In this document: in pieces, positions 7,472 through 17,294 of the stretch | Layout of the letters: every line of letters begins with the position of its first letter | How positions within the stretch are numbered: position 1 is the stretch's first letter | NCBI RefSeq assembly: GCF_900104305.1 | Contig: NZ_FNJC01000003.1 | Coordinates: 496,001-560,000, forward strand | Length of the DNA: 64,000 nt | From: Filomicrobium insigne | GTDB taxonomy: Bacteria; Pseudomonadota; Alphaproteobacteria; Rhizobiales; Hyphomicrobiaceae | Direction: 5' to 3' | Translations under genes and position numbers: made by a program | The notes under the pieces: model-generated | Seen by the model: only the letters and a program-made list of their open reading frames with translations | The model's database searches: none | Told to the model about the DNA's origin: nothing

Positions 7472-9997
7472 ATGAGTTGCAATCCTTGGCGCTGGCTTTG
7501 GGGGCTCCTTCCGTTGGCCATACTAGTTTGGCTGACGGTGGTGGAAGAGCGCCCGCGTATCGAAGCCGACTTGACGGCGCGCACGCAGCAAGCGCTGAAG
7601 GTTGCCGGAGTCGATTGGGCAAATCTGACGTTCTCGGGTCGTGAAGGCACTTTGGCCGGACACACGTCGCATGACGCCGAACCAGAAAAGGCCATTCAAA
7701 TCGCGCACAGCGTTTGGGGCGTCCGGACGTTGGCAGCCGATATCAGGCGAGCCGACGCGATAAATGATTATTTCTGGCAGGCGGAAGCGGCCGACAGCGG
7801 TATTCGCTTGGCGGGATACGTTCCTGACGAGACAAAACGCAATACCGTTATCGGATTGGTCCGCGAGCGTTTTCCCGATCGGCCGATCGACGATCGAATG
7901 AAGATCGGTCTGGGAGGCCCCGACCCCGATCCGTGGCTCAAGACGATCGGCTTTGGGTTGGACCGTCTTGGCCAAGTCAAATCTGGAAATGTAGAGGTTC
8001 ACCAACTGGCGCTGTCCGTATCGGGTGAAGCGCTGTCTCATGCTGCGTACAGAAGCGCCAAGTCTGCGCTCTCCGGTGATCTGCCCCCTGGGGCCACCTT
8101 GATCGCCGATAAAATTACGCCGCCGGTCGTATCCCCTTTTAAGTGGGGTATGCAGAAGACAGCGACACAGATCGTCTTGAACGGCTACGTACCGGACCAG
8201 AGCACACGCGAGCAGCTGTTTGACAAAGCGAAAACCACATTCCCAAAGCTCGCAATCATCGACCGGATGGAAGTCGCCGGTGGAGCGCAGGAAGGATGGT
8301 ATGCTGCCGCTGTTGCGGTTTTGAATAGCCTGCTAAGCCTCAGCGAGGCAGACGTACAGGCATCGGATGGCGCCATCACGTTAAAGGGGCGCACCCCCGA
8401 TGAGGCGACGGCCGCGCGCGTGGTAGCTGCGCTTCAGAGTGCGCTTCCCGCGACATTCAAAGCGCGCACAGATTTGAGTTATCCGCCGCCGCCGCCGCCG
8501 ATTGTTAGTCCCTTCACGACACACATTGAGATGAGGCCGGGTTTTGTAAGTCTCACGGGATATGTGCCAAGTGATGCGGCGCGGACCGCCGTGATGACGC
8601 AACTCCAGAAACTTCTGCCCGATGCGAAGTCCGTTGACAAACTCGCGCTGGGGTCTGGGGCACCGGAAGGCTGGCAGGCATGCCTCTTCGCGGGGCTGGA
8701 TGCTTTGGCAAAACTTGGAAACGGCACACTCGCGTTAAGCGATCGTTCCATGCAACTCACTGGCAGAACGCGGGATGAAGCGCTTGCTGAGGCTTTGCCG
8801 GCTCAGGTGCGCGCCGCCGCCAATCGCGCATGCGACAGCAAGCTTGAGATCGCTTTGGACGTTCCCCCCGAGCCTAATCTCAAGTGGCGCGCTGAAAGCA
8901 CTGGCAACGGTGAACTAACACTGGAAGGCGAGGTGCCGGATAAAGCGAGCGAGACGCTCTTGGTTAGCAGCGCCGAGCAGCTTTTCTCCGGGGCACGTTT
9001 GATCAACAAGATGACGCTTGCTTCGGGAACGTCAGAAAAATGGCAAAAGGTTTCCGTTGCTGCCTTGCAGCTCCTCGCGAAATTGCGCCGTGGTGAGGCC
9101 ATCCTTGATGGCCAGCAATTGACGTTGCGCGGAGAAGCAAGCGACGCAGCGGTTGCCTCCGCAGTCAAAGATCAGATTTCGCATACGCTGCCTAAGGGGT
9201 ACGTCGGAAAGCCTGAAATCATTGTGCGTTCAGAGGCCATGATCTGGGCGGATAAGGAAGCCAAGCGCAAAGCTGCTGAGGAGGCCGCGCGCCGTCAGGC
9301 TGAGGAAGCGGCGAAGCAAAAAGAAGAGGCCGATCGCGTCGCCGAAGAAGAGGCGCAACGCCAGGCGGCTGAAGCGGAAGCGCGCAAGCAGGAAGAACAA
9401 GCGCGCCTTGAGACGCAGCGGGCAACGGAGGAAGCCACACGCCGCGCTGCCGAGGAAGAAGCGGCTCAGAAGGCTGCTGAGGAAGCGCGACGTAAAGCTG
9501 AAGAGGAGGCCGACCGGCGACGCGAAGCCGAGGCGGCTGCAGCCGCAGCAGCACAAGCACGAGCTGCGAATAAGCCGAATAACGATCCATCGCCGTCAAC
9601 TGAACAGCAGAAGCAACGCAAGGCGGAAGCTAGCCGTTGCGAAGAGCTGCTACAGTCTGCAGCAGCGACGGGCTCGATACGCTTCCGGTTCGCCAGTGCA
9701 CGTCTTGAAAGCGGCAGCACGGGAACTCTGGACCGTTTGGTCGAGATCGTGAAGGGATGCCCAGACTTCCGCATTGAGGTCATCGGGCACACTGATGCTA
9801 TCGGGCCCAGTGATCAAAATCTCATACTGTCCAAAGAGCGCGCGCAAGTTGTCATCAATTATCTGACCAATGCCGGCATCGACACGTCTCGCCTTTCGGC
9901 AACTGGATACGGTGAAACGCGTCCGATAGTACCTAATACGTCCGCGAGTAATCGGGCGAGAAACCGGCGGATCGAATTCTCTGTAAAGACGGATTGA
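7472..9997 (+). CDS. membrane-anchored BON-repeat / coiled-coil / OmpA-family protein
   Basis: An 841-residue envelope protein. A single helix near the N-terminus (WRWLWGLLPLAILVWLTVV, about residues 6-24) anchors it to the inner membrane. About four tandem units of roughly 140 residues follow, each with BON-like features: GYVPD.., a DxM...GAPEGW segment, and LTLRGEA- or LKGRTPDEA-type strands. Proline stretches such as PPPPPPIVSPF separate them. A long Ala/Glu/Lys/Arg coiled coil (about residues 590-700) resembles TolA. The C-terminal OmpA domain has VIGHTDAIG and NRARNRRIEF, which bind peptidoglycan in the family. The expected role is linking inner membrane and cell wall. ATG 7472 is preferred over GTG 7454 because an AGAAGG site precedes it. 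The next gene starts 31 bases later. Confidence 0.85.
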   Translation: MSCNPWRWLWGLLPLAILVWLTVVEERPRIEADLTARTQQALKVAGVDWANLTFSGREGTLAGHTSHDAEPEKAIQIAHSVWGVRTLAADIRRADAINDYFWQAEAADSGIRLAGYVPDETKRNTVIGLVRERFPDRPIDDRMKIGLGGPDPDPWLKTIGFGLDRLGQVKSGNVEVHQLALSVSGEALSHAAYRSAKSALSGDLPPGATLIADKITPPVVSPFKWGMQKTATQIVLNGYVPDQSTREQLFDKAKTTFPKLAIIDRMEVAGGAQEGWYAAAVAVLNSLLSLSEADVQASDGAITLKGRTPDEATAARVVAALQSALPATFKARTDLSYPPPPPPIVSPFTTHIEMRPGFVSLTGYVPSDAARTAVMTQLQKLLPDAKSVDKLALGSGAPEGWQACLFAGLDALAKLGNGTLALSDRSMQLTGRTRDEALAEALPAQVRAAANRACDSKLEIALDVPPEPNLKWRAESTGNGELTLEGEVPDKASETLLVSSAEQLFSGARLINKMTLASGTSEKWQKVSVAALQLLAKLRRGEAILDGQQLTLRGEASDAAVASAVKDQISHTLPKGYVGKPEIIVRSEAMIWADKEAKRKAAEEAARRQAEEAAKQKEEADRVAEEEAQRQAAEAEARKQEEQARLETQRATEEATRRAAEEEAAQKAAEEARRKAEEEADRRREAEAAAAAAAQARAANKPNNDPSPSTEQQKQRKAEASRCEELLQSAAATGSIRFRFASARLESGSTGTLDRLVEIVKGCPDFRIEVIGHTDAIGPSDQNLILSKERAQVVINYLTNAGIDTSRLSATGYGETRPIVPNTSASNRARNRRIEFSVKTD

Positions 9998-10028
9998 CCG
10001 GCTTCAATGTAATCGGGAGGAGACGGGC

Positions 10029-10127
10029 ATGGATTATCTGTTCGTCAAACTGATTTGGTATCTGGCTATCGCCTTCGCCATCGGCTTGTTTGTCGGCTGG
10101 TTTTCCTGCAGCCGTGCGCGTGACTAA
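10029..10127 (+). CDS. 32-residue single-helix membrane microprotein
   Basis: A short frame starting at ATG 10029 with a very good ribosome site (GGGAGGAG about 10 bases upstream) encodes 32 residues. Residues 2-25 are almost entirely hydrophobic (LFVKLIWYLAIAFAIGLFVG) and the tail is CSRARD, giving a positive-inside C-terminus. It lies 31 bases after the OmpA-family gene and 57 before the HhH-repeat protein, both on the same strand, so co-expression is likely. I do not recognise a family. The position and ribosome site make it more than a chance frame, but no translation evidence is available. Confidence 0.6.
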   Translation: MDYLFVKLIWYLAIAFAIGLFVGWFSCSRARD

Positions 10128-10184
10128 GCCTCGCTTGATCGCATGCGAACGGGAGTACGCGCGTAAAGGAAAAGGGCAGCTCAA

Positions 10185-11972
10185 ATGATGTTTCTGACTT
10201 TGCAGACAGCGCTTTTGTTGCTGACGGTGTACGTGCTCGGAGCCATGTGTGGGTGCTGGTTGCACCGAATGCTCGTGGCTCCAATCAGCGCGGACGACAG
10301 CTTGGTTGCTGCAGGAGCGGCAATTTCGGATCAGCCCATGATCGAGACCGCGACAGGTCCGGCGCCGGAAGTCGCGGACCTGTCGCATGAAAATAGGTTC
10401 GAACGCGCGCTTGTTGGGACGCGTCTGAAGTCAGTCGGTGACTTGCGTTCGCAAGAGACCGCACCCGTTATCGAAGCCGGGCAGCCCCCGGCGCGCGTCG
10501 TCGTTCCGGCTCCAGCCGTTCCGCCTTATGAGCCCCCATCCACATCCCCTCCGGTTTCGCAGGGTGAAGGATTTCCGAGCTTGCCAGCCGCCGGTAGCTC
10601 GGGCGGGGTGACAGGTGCGTCAGCGCCGTTGGCGCCTTCTGTGACGCAAAGCCCTGACGACCTCACGCGCATTCATGCCATCGATGAGGAAACAGCAACG
10701 CGTTTGGCTGAACTGGGCATGGCCTCCTATGCGCGCTTGGCGGGCCTGACACGCGCAGACGTTGACAGAGTTGAAGCGAGCCTTGGCCAGCAGCGGATCT
10801 CCCGGGAGGGGTGGATCGAACAGGCCAAGCTCCTCGCGAGTGGACACGAGACGGCCTACGCACGCCGACTTTCAGGAAAAGGTGAGCCACTGCCAACCCC
10901 CGCCGAGGTCTATCGGGAGGGCATGGAGCCGGAAGTCGATACCAGCCCGGAAACGTCGGGGAGCTCGGAAGGTCTGAGAGACGCGCCGCAAGAAGCAGCT
11001 CTAGGGGAGCCTCGCGAGGATCTAAGCACGACTGAAGAGATCGCAAAGCCACCGGTTGAGGAAGGGGACGACACCTCTAACGCCGATGCCGCCGATGAAA
11101 CGGCGGCAATCATGGCAGCGGCGGCTGTGCTTGCGAAAGCCCAAACCCATACAGATGACAATCAGTCGGATAACGACGAGGCATCATCCACGGCGGCCCT
11201 TGCACCTATCGATGCACCACCACCGGTCACTGATGATCTCCTGCGCATCCGCGGCATCAATGGCGATGCAGTCGCGATCTTGTCCGCGAATGGCGTGAAC
11301 CGATTCGAACAGGTTGCAAATTGGAACCCAGACGAGGTGCGCCGTTTCGAAGGCTTGATTGGTCCGGTCGGACGCATCCGTCAGGAAAATTGGATAGAAC
11401 AGGCGCAAATCCTTGCCGGTGGAGGCGAGACTGCTTTTTCTCGTCGCCAACGCTTGGAACCGCAACCAGTCTGGCACGAACAGCCTCGGTTTGCCGACGT
11501 CGAAGCGCGAGAAACTGAAGTCCTCGAAGCTTCTCCGGAAGAGAACCCTGCACCGTCCGTGAAGGATGCCACCGTAGAGAACTTCGACGTCGCCGATGCT
11601 ATCGCGACCCCTATCGTCGAGGTGCCTGTCGGCGAGGTAGAGCAAAGTTGCGCGGAGCCGATGGAGGCCGATCTCTCCGGTTTGCGTTCGGTAAAGTCAC
11701 CCTTGCTCAACGGCGGCGAAGCGAAGACCGAAACAGGCTATGACGATCTCAAACGCATCCGCGGAATTGGCGTACTTATCGAGAAAAAACTGAACTCTCT
11801 GGGTATCAACCGCTACGAGCAGATCGCCAACTGGAGTGCTGCTGAAATCGATAGGATCAGTCAGGTGCTCGACTTCAAGGGGCGGATCGAACGCGAAGCT
11901 TGGGTAGAACAGGCGCGCATCCTCGCTTCCGGTGGGCAGACGGAATTTTCCAGCCGCCTTGACCGTGGATAG
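10185..11972 (+). CDS. membrane-anchored protein with three helix-hairpin-helix-like repeats
   Basis: A 595-residue protein of unknown function. Residues 2-25 form a membrane helix (LLLLTVYVLGAMCGCW). The rest is mostly acidic, Pro/Ala/Glu-rich linker holding three copies of a domain of about 70 residues, near 158-226, 350-420 and 520-592. Each copy begins DDLxRIxxI, continues LxxxGxxxxxQIAxW or a variant, and ends in a GRIxxExWxEQAxxLASGxxT motif. The helical pattern is that of small HhH/SAM-like folds that relatives carry in various proteins. The same domain ends ribosomal protein S2 in this window. The N-terminal Cys residues CGCW are next to the helix. It converges on the hydrolase gene with 27 bases between the stops. 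Confidence 0.7.
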   Translation: MMFLTLQTALLLLTVYVLGAMCGCWLHRMLVAPISADDSLVAAGAAISDQPMIETATGPAPEVADLSHENRFERALVGTRLKSVGDLRSQETAPVIEAGQPPARVVVPAPAVPPYEPPSTSPPVSQGEGFPSLPAAGSSGGVTGASAPLAPSVTQSPDDLTRIHAIDEETATRLAELGMASYARLAGLTRADVDRVEASLGQQRISREGWIEQAKLLASGHETAYARRLSGKGEPLPTPAEVYREGMEPEVDTSPETSGSSEGLRDAPQEAALGEPREDLSTTEEIAKPPVEEGDDTSNADAADETAAIMAAAAVLAKAQTHTDDNQSDNDEASSTAALAPIDAPPPVTDDLLRIRGINGDAVAILSANGVNRFEQVANWNPDEVRRFEGLIGPVGRIRQENWIEQAQILAGGGETAFSRRQRLEPQPVWHEQPRFADVEARETEVLEASPEENPAPSVKDATVENFDVADAIATPIVEVPVGEVEQSCAEPMEADLSGLRSVKSPLLNGGEAKTETGYDDLKRIRGIGVLIEKKLNSLGINRYEQIANWSAAEIDRISQVLDFKGRIEREAWVEQARILASGGQTEFSSRLDRG

Positions 11973-11999
11973 CCTGCAATGGTCCCCCCCTTCGAGTGA

Positions 12000-12956
12000 C
12001 TAACTCGCAAGGACCCGCTGGGCGAGGCTTCTCGGGCTGACTGATCCTGCATGCGCAGAGTGAGAAGCCGGTTGCGTCCCGTCGTGTGTAGAAAGATACG
12101 AAGCGATAGCCTGCATGCTCCATTCGTCCCGCAACAATGGGGCGTGACCCTCGCCGGGGACTTCAAGATCGGACAGAGCCGGATGCCGACGGTGCATTTC
12201 CTCCACGGTAGCGCGAGAGAGAATGTCTGAATTCTCGCCGCGCAATACGAGCACCGGGACACGCTTCAATGCTTCGAACTGCGGCCACAAGGCCGGCATC
12301 GGTCCATCGAGAATGGACATCGTGTTCTTGAGTTTCGGATCGTAGCTGACGGCCGGTTTGCCGTTTTTTTCATTGTACCATTGGCGCGCCAGAAGCTCCC
12401 AGTCTTCCGCGCGGACGTTGGGGAAGCGCCGCTGATTGATATCTCGCATAAGCGCGGTAGCTTCTTCCCAAGAGCGCGGCAACGGAATGCGTCCCACATA
12501 ACCTGCAATGCGCATCAGCCCGTCTGTTTCAATCACGGGGCCGATATCGTTGAGGATGATCGTGCCGACACTGGCCGGTTGAAGAGCTGCAAGAATGGTT
12601 GCGATAAGACCGCCGCGCGATGTGCCAATGATCGCGACATGATCGAGGCCCGCAAAAGCCAGGAAGTCGAGGACGTCGAGCGCCTCAGTTGGCACCGTAT
12701 AGTTTTTCCAATCAGGGTCCCACTCGGATTGCCCGCGACCCCGATAGTCCAGCACATAAACATCGCGCGCGTGAGCACCGGCAGCAGAAAGATAGCAAGC
12801 CAGATCGTGGAAATCTTTGCAATTGCGCGAAAGCCCCGGCAGGCAAACGACAGGTCTAAGCCGTGACGCCGGCGCGCGATAAACGCGACCGTGCAATTTG
12901 AGCCCATCGCGAACACGAAAAAATAAATCGTCAAAATGGTTCTGCATGACCGACAT
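12000..12956 (-). CDS. alpha/beta hydrolase
   Basis: A 318-residue alpha/beta-hydrolase-fold protein. The nucleophile elbow is GTSRGG (Ser113), the acid is probably Asp244 in LRGENSD, and the base is His271 in PGEGHAP. The oxyanion-hole strand VVCLPGLSRN (residues 36-45) is also typical. Substrate cannot be inferred; many relatives are uncharacterised esterases or lactonases. I chose the start at 12956 because the family homology begins within a few residues of it. The open frame extends upstream to 13175 but that part looks like non-coding sequence. No signal peptide. It lies downstream of the transglycosylase gene on the same strand with a gap of about 250 bases. Confidence 0.85.
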   Translation of the reverse strand: MSVMQNHFDDLFFRVRDGLKLHGRVYRAPASRLRPVVCLPGLSRNCKDFHDLACYLSAAGAHARDVYVLDYRGRGQSEWDPDWKNYTVPTEALDVLDFLAFAGLDHVAIIGTSRGGLIATILAALQPASVGTIILNDIGPVIETDGLMRIAGYVGRIPLPRSWEEATALMRDINQRRFPNVRAEDWELLARQWYNEKNGKPAVSYDPKLKNTMSILDGPMPALWPQFEALKRVPVLVLRGENSDILSRATVEEMHRRHPALSDLEVPGEGHAPLLRDEWSMQAIASYLSTHDGTQPASHSAHAGSVSPRSLAQRVLAS

Positions 12957-13204
12957 GCGAACATCCCCGCAAAAAAAAGCGCTATGGCGCCTACTAGCCG
13001 CCATCACGTAAGCCACAGTCATACTAGCCAGAACACCCGCCCTCACAGTGGTCTGGCTAGCTAAAGTTTTTGTGCGCTTCCCAGGAGCCGGGTTTTCTCC
13101 GGCGCTGAGCGAGCAAACAAATATCCGTTTCCTCCGTTTCGGAGCATTTTGCGGCCGAACAGCCGTGCGACGCAAATCAAGACCGAAGTCTGCGGTGAAG
13201 AATT

Positions 13205-15547
13205 TTAGCCGTCCTTCGCAGCTCGTGTCCGTCGTGCACCAGGAGCATATTTGCGGCGCGACCCACTGGCTTGGGCGCGCGTGAGGTCTTCCTCAAGGCG
13301 GAGCGCCTTGTCGCCGGCGCCGAGGCGCGCACGATAGACTTGGATATTAGAGAGAACCTTCGCGACGTACTCACGTGTCTCCTTGAACGGAATGCGCTCG
13401 ACCCAATCGATCGGATCGAGATCAGCAGCACGCGGATCGCCTAACTCACGGATCCACTGCCGCGCACGTCCAGGCCCCGCATTATAACCTGCGAGACCAA
13501 GCACGTAGGATCCGCGGAATTCCCCCATGCGGTCGCCGATGTACGCTGAAGCGATCATCAGGTTGTAGGCTTCATCCCGTCCCAGGCGCGAGATCTCACA
13601 TTTAAGTCTGTAGTCGCGGCAAACATGCTTCGCCGTGACCGGCATGACCTGCAAGATGCCACGCGCGCCAGCGCCTGATACGATCTGAGTATTGAATTCG
13701 CTTTCTTGCCGGGCAATGCCGAACAGGAAAGCGGTCTCAGGAGGCGTCCGCAATGGTTTGTATTTAGGGAGCGCCTGCACGGGGTAGGCGTAGTAATGCA
13801 GATTCATGCCCGCACCGATGGCCCGCTTCCCAATACGCAAAGACTGCTGGGTATCCCCAAGAGCACGCATTAAGTGAGCCACAAGCGCAGCGTCCGCCTC
13901 ATTATCTGCGAGCGCACCCAGATTTGCTAAAAAGGGACGCGTAATGCTGCGGCCCAGCCCTGCTTTATCGGCGATGACTGCGGCGTGCACGGCGTCGTTG
14001 CTTTGGAAGCGCGCGATTTGTTCAGACGTCGGCGCTTGCGGCGGCCTAATCGGCAGAGCTTGAATGCCGGGCTTCAGCCGCTGCATAGCGAGCTGGCCGT
14101 GAAAGGTGTCGAACTGCTCCGCAGCCTGTTTGTAATAGTCCCGGGCCGCCGCCTTATCGCCAACCGCTTCGAGCGCCCGACCCAGCCAATATCCGGATTT
14201 TGCTCTGCTGAGAGGACCGTCTGCAGCTTCGTGCATCACCCGAAAATGTTTGATCGCTGCTTTCGCATCACCGAGGTAGCGCAGCGCGATCCAGCCTGCG
14301 ACGAAGGCTTGCTCTTTGAGCGGATTTACAGACAGCGGACCCGCATCGCGCACAAGTTCATAGGCAAGTTGCGGATTGTCATCATCCAGCGCTGCATAGG
14401 CCGTAAGTCGTCGCTCATCCCACCAGGCATCCGGATTGACTGTTTCCGATTTGGTGATCGGGGCGCTGAGCAGGAGCTTCGCAGCCTCCTCCTTATTGCC
14501 GCTGCGGCGCAGGTGCATGATGCGATGGAAGCTCACCCCCCAATCCGTATGTGCTTTTTCAGGTAGGTCTGCGAGTAATTTCCCGGCAGCGTTTTGACGC
14601 AAGAAGACCGACAAGCGCGCCTTGGCTTTGGCTTGTTCGAATTCGGAAACGCGTTTCATCTGGCGACGAACGACTGCCGCCCGGGTATTGCGCGAAGAGC
14701 TCCATCGGAAGTCGTCCGTAAGAAGCCGATCCAGGCGCCATTTATGATCCGCATGCGTCAGGAGCGATCCGATGCGCTCCAAAATATCGTCCTCATAGTC
14801 ATCCGGAATATCGCCATCCCGCCACGCCTTAGAGGCGAGCTTCACGGCATGGTTCCGTTGACCGCTCGCAGCATAGGCGGCCGCGAGTGCTGCTTCACCC
14901 GCAGCCGTCTCAGGCTCTCGACCAGAAAAATACCCGAGCACCACGCGCGGATTGGAAACCTGAAGCATCATGGCTTCCAGATGTTCGATCAGCAGCCAGC
15001 GATTAGGCCACTGTGGATTGGCCGCAAGAAACGCCTGGTAGCTTTCGATCGCGCCCTCGCCCCGACGCAGAAGCCCCCAATCAATCAGCTTTTGCGCGAC
15101 AGGGTTATCGATTTGCCCGCGCAAAGATTTCGCATTCGCGAAATCATTTTTTCCAATGGCATCAAAAGCGGCCTTTAGAGCCTCACCATCCGCCGGACTA
15201 AGCGGAAGCGTGCGCACCGGTGCGATGGCTTTGTCAAAAATGGCGTTGGAACGGGCTTCCGCTTCGGAAATCCGGATCGTCGTGAGTTGACCATCGTGAT
15301 CCAGCAATCGGTAGGCAGCCTTGAGCGACTGGAGATCGCGTTCCGGATTCGTACCGGGTGGTGGAGGCGGCTGCGCATGTGCTGCGGGGAGCAACATCGT
15401 ATAGGCCGCGAACGCGACCGCAAGAAGCCACCCGACACGGCCGAGATGCTCTGAATGCCGGTGTCCAGATTGGCCTGTGAGCGTCCCCCACGACCGGTGA
15501 ATGCGCCGCACTGATGTAAAGCCAATGATAGGGTTAAAATACTTCAA
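13205..15547 (-). CDS. soluble lytic murein transglycosylase
   Basis: A 780-residue periplasmic enzyme that cleaves peptidoglycan between MurNAc and GlcNAc, forming 1,6-anhydro ends. Residues about 38-59 form the hydrophobic core of a signal peptide ending AHAQ, after a rather long charged N-terminus, so a shorter start is possible. The middle is an all-helical, TPR-like superhelical region such as Slt70 has. The C-terminal SLT domain has ARQESEFN (catalytic Glu in QES), GARGILQVMP and LAGYNAGPGRA. The tail is Arg/Lys-rich. Length is in the usual range for Slt70 relatives of alphaproteobacteria. It is divergent from dapA over a 288-base region. Confidence 0.9.
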   Translation of the reverse strand: MKYFNPIIGFTSVRRIHRSWGTLTGQSGHRHSEHLGRVGWLLAVAFAAYTMLLPAAHAQPPPPPGTNPERDLQSLKAAYRLLDHDGQLTTIRISEAEARSNAIFDKAIAPVRTLPLSPADGEALKAAFDAIGKNDFANAKSLRGQIDNPVAQKLIDWGLLRRGEGAIESYQAFLAANPQWPNRWLLIEHLEAMMLQVSNPRVVLGYFSGREPETAAGEAALAAAYAASGQRNHAVKLASKAWRDGDIPDDYEDDILERIGSLLTHADHKWRLDRLLTDDFRWSSSRNTRAAVVRRQMKRVSEFEQAKAKARLSVFLRQNAAGKLLADLPEKAHTDWGVSFHRIMHLRRSGNKEEAAKLLLSAPITKSETVNPDAWWDERRLTAYAALDDDNPQLAYELVRDAGPLSVNPLKEQAFVAGWIALRYLGDAKAAIKHFRVMHEAADGPLSRAKSGYWLGRALEAVGDKAAARDYYKQAAEQFDTFHGQLAMQRLKPGIQALPIRPPQAPTSEQIARFQSNDAVHAAVIADKAGLGRSITRPFLANLGALADNEADAALVAHLMRALGDTQQSLRIGKRAIGAGMNLHYYAYPVQALPKYKPLRTPPETAFLFGIARQESEFNTQIVSGAGARGILQVMPVTAKHVCRDYRLKCEISRLGRDEAYNLMIASAYIGDRMGEFRGSYVLGLAGYNAGPGRARQWIRELGDPRAADLDPIDWVERIPFKETREYVAKVLSNIQVYRARLGAGDKALRLEEDLTRAQASGSRRKYAPGARRTRAAKDG

Positions 15548-15835
15548 CGTTGCCTCGCTTTGCCCAGCCCCATGGCATCGCTTGCGAGCTGTCAGTCAAA
15601 CACGTAATCTACTGCTCGGCGGTCGAATCAACTCGCGCCAGCACAAGCGTGCGCGTTTGCCTGGACCCTAACAAGCGAGTCAATCCCGTTCAAGGATTGT
15701 GCTGCCGGCCGCGTGCCCTGACTGTCAGCGTCATGGCGAAAGCAGACAGCAATTGCCGGCACCGGTAAGCTGAAATCTATTTGGTCAACACGAATTAAAA
15801 ACGTGCCATTTTGGCAACGGGGAAAGACGGTCACG

Positions 15836-16726
15836 ATGTTCAAGGGCTCCTATACTGCGCTGATTACGCCGTTCCGTGACGGTGCACTCGACGAAGATGC
15901 ATTTGTTCGCATCGTAGAGTGGCAGATTGAAGAAGGTACACATGGTTTGGTGCCGGTCGGCACGACAGGTGAAAGCCCCACCTTATCTCACGACGAGCAC
16001 AAGCGTGTCGTCGAGCTGACAGTAGCCACCGCACGAGGTCGTGTGCCTGTCATCGCTGGAGCTGGCTCGAATTCCACGAAAGAGGCCGTTGAGTTCACGA
16101 AGCATGCGAAGTCTGTAGGCGCGAGCGCCGCTCTTGTTGTCACCCCGTATTACAATAAGCCGACACAAGAAGGTCTCTATCAGCACTACAAGGCGATCAG
16201 CGACGCCGTAGACCTGCCGATCATTATTTACAACATTCCGGGCCGCTCCGTGATCGATATGTCTGTCGCGACGATGCGCCGGTGCTTTGAGTTGCCCAAC
16301 GTTGTCGGCGTCAAGGATGCAACGGCGAATCTCGCACGCGTCTCTCAGCAACGTGCGGCCATGGGGCCTGAGTTCAATCAGCTCTCGGGTGAAGACGCGA
16401 CGGCACTTGGCTTTATGGCGCACGGTGGACAAGGCTGCATCTCGGTTGCCTCGAACGTTGCGCCAAGACTCTGCGCGGAGTTCCAGAACGCCTGCCTGAA
16501 GGGCGATTATGCGACCGCGCTGGGATTGCAGGATCGTTTGATGCCGCTGCACGATGTGCTGTTCCTTGAAACAAACCCATCACCGGTTAAATATGCTCTC
16601 TGGCGGATTGGGATGTGCACGCCCGACACTCGGCTTCCCCTTGTTCCGCTCACAGAAGCCACAAAGCAGGCAGTGGATAACGCGCTCGTCAAAGTCGGAC
16701 TCCTGCGCGCCAAGGCTGCCGAGTAA
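15836..16726 (+). CDS. dapA: 4-hydroxy-tetrahydrodipicolinate synthase DapA
   Basis: DapA condenses pyruvate with aspartate semialdehyde, the entry to lysine and diaminopimelate synthesis. The 296-residue protein begins [19 protein letters not shown]. It has the TTGESPTL loop, the catalytic Tyr in [17 protein letters not shown], and the Schiff-base lysine in [13 protein letters not shown] 15836 follows a GGGGAAAGACGG site and matches the family start, so the 11 residues upstream in frame are left out. The diaminopimelate product feeds the peptidoglycan remodelled by the neighbouring transglycosylase, although the link is only positional. smpB follows after 87 bases. Confidence 0.95.
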   Translation: MFKGSYTALITPFRDGALDEDAFVRIVEWQIEEGTHGLVPVGTTGESPTLSHDEHKRVVELTVATARGRVPVIAGAGSNSTKEAVEFTKHAKSVGASAALVVTPYYNKPTQEGLYQHYKAISDAVDLPIIIYNIPGRSVIDMSVATMRRCFELPNVVGVKDATANLARVSQQRAAMGPEFNQLSGEDATALGFMAHGGQGCISVASNVAPRLCAEFQNACLKGDYATALGLQDRLMPLHDVLFLETNPSPVKYALWRIGMCTPDTRLPLVPLTEATKQAVDNALVKVGLLRAKAAE

Positions 16727-16813
16727 AATCGCAAGATACGCGACGCACGATAGGTGAGCGCTACGGCTTCCGAGACGTAGCGCCAAACCACATTAAGTCA
16801 CGAGAGGTCCGTC

Positions 16814-17290
16814 ATGGCGGCCAAAAAAGATGCCGGCCGCCGGGTCATCGCCGAAAACCGGAAGGCGCGCTACGAATTCGCGATCGGCGAAACATATGAA
16901 GCTGGGATCGTCTTGACGGGCACCGAGGTCAAATCCCTGCGCAAAGGCCAAGCGAATATCGCTGAAAGTTATGCAGCCATCGAGGATGGGGGCGTTTGGC
17001 TCATCAATGCCAACATCCCCGAGTACTTATCCGCGGGCAACTTCTTCCAGCACGAGCCGCGCCGGAAACGCCGCTTGCTCATGCACAAGAAGGAGATCCA
17101 CAAGCTATGGATCGCGAGCTCGCGCCAGGGCATGACGATCGTTCCATTGGAACTCTATTTCAATCCGCGCGGTCTCGCCAAAGTTCGTCTCGCCGTAGCG
17201 CAAGGTAAGAAGCTGCACGATAAGCGAGAGGACGCGGCAAAGCGCGATTGGAATCGGGAAAAAGCGCGATTGCTGCGTGATAAGGGGTGA
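16814..17290 (+). CDS. smpB: SsrA-binding protein SmpB
   Basis: SmpB binds tmRNA and brings it to stalled ribosomes for trans-translation. The 158-residue protein is standard in length. It has [22 protein letters not shown] and [15 protein letters not shown], and ends with the basic helical tail [20 protein letters not shown] that enters the mRNA channel. A GAGAGGTC site precedes the ATG. The tmRNA gene is not in the window. The redoxin-like gene starts 4 bases after the stop. Confidence 0.96.
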   Translation: MAAKKDAGRRVIAENRKARYEFAIGETYEAGIVLTGTEVKSLRKGQANIAESYAAIEDGGVWLINANIPEYLSAGNFFQHEPRRKRRLLMHKKEIHKLWIASSRQGMTIVPLELYFNPRGLAKVRLAVAQGKKLHDKREDAAKRDWNREKARLLRDKG

Positions 17291-17294
17291 AACC

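Noticed and set aside
9241-9560. Repeat array suspected because of recurring GCTGAGGAAGC-type units
   Set aside because: This is coding sequence for a heptad-type coiled coil, not a CRISPR or tandem repeat; units vary and lack spacers.
9219-9599. Antisense frames opposite the coiled coil of the OmpA-family protein
   Set aside because: They arise from the repetitive GCG/GAA codons of the coiled coil and give low-complexity Leu/Arg/Ser proteins.
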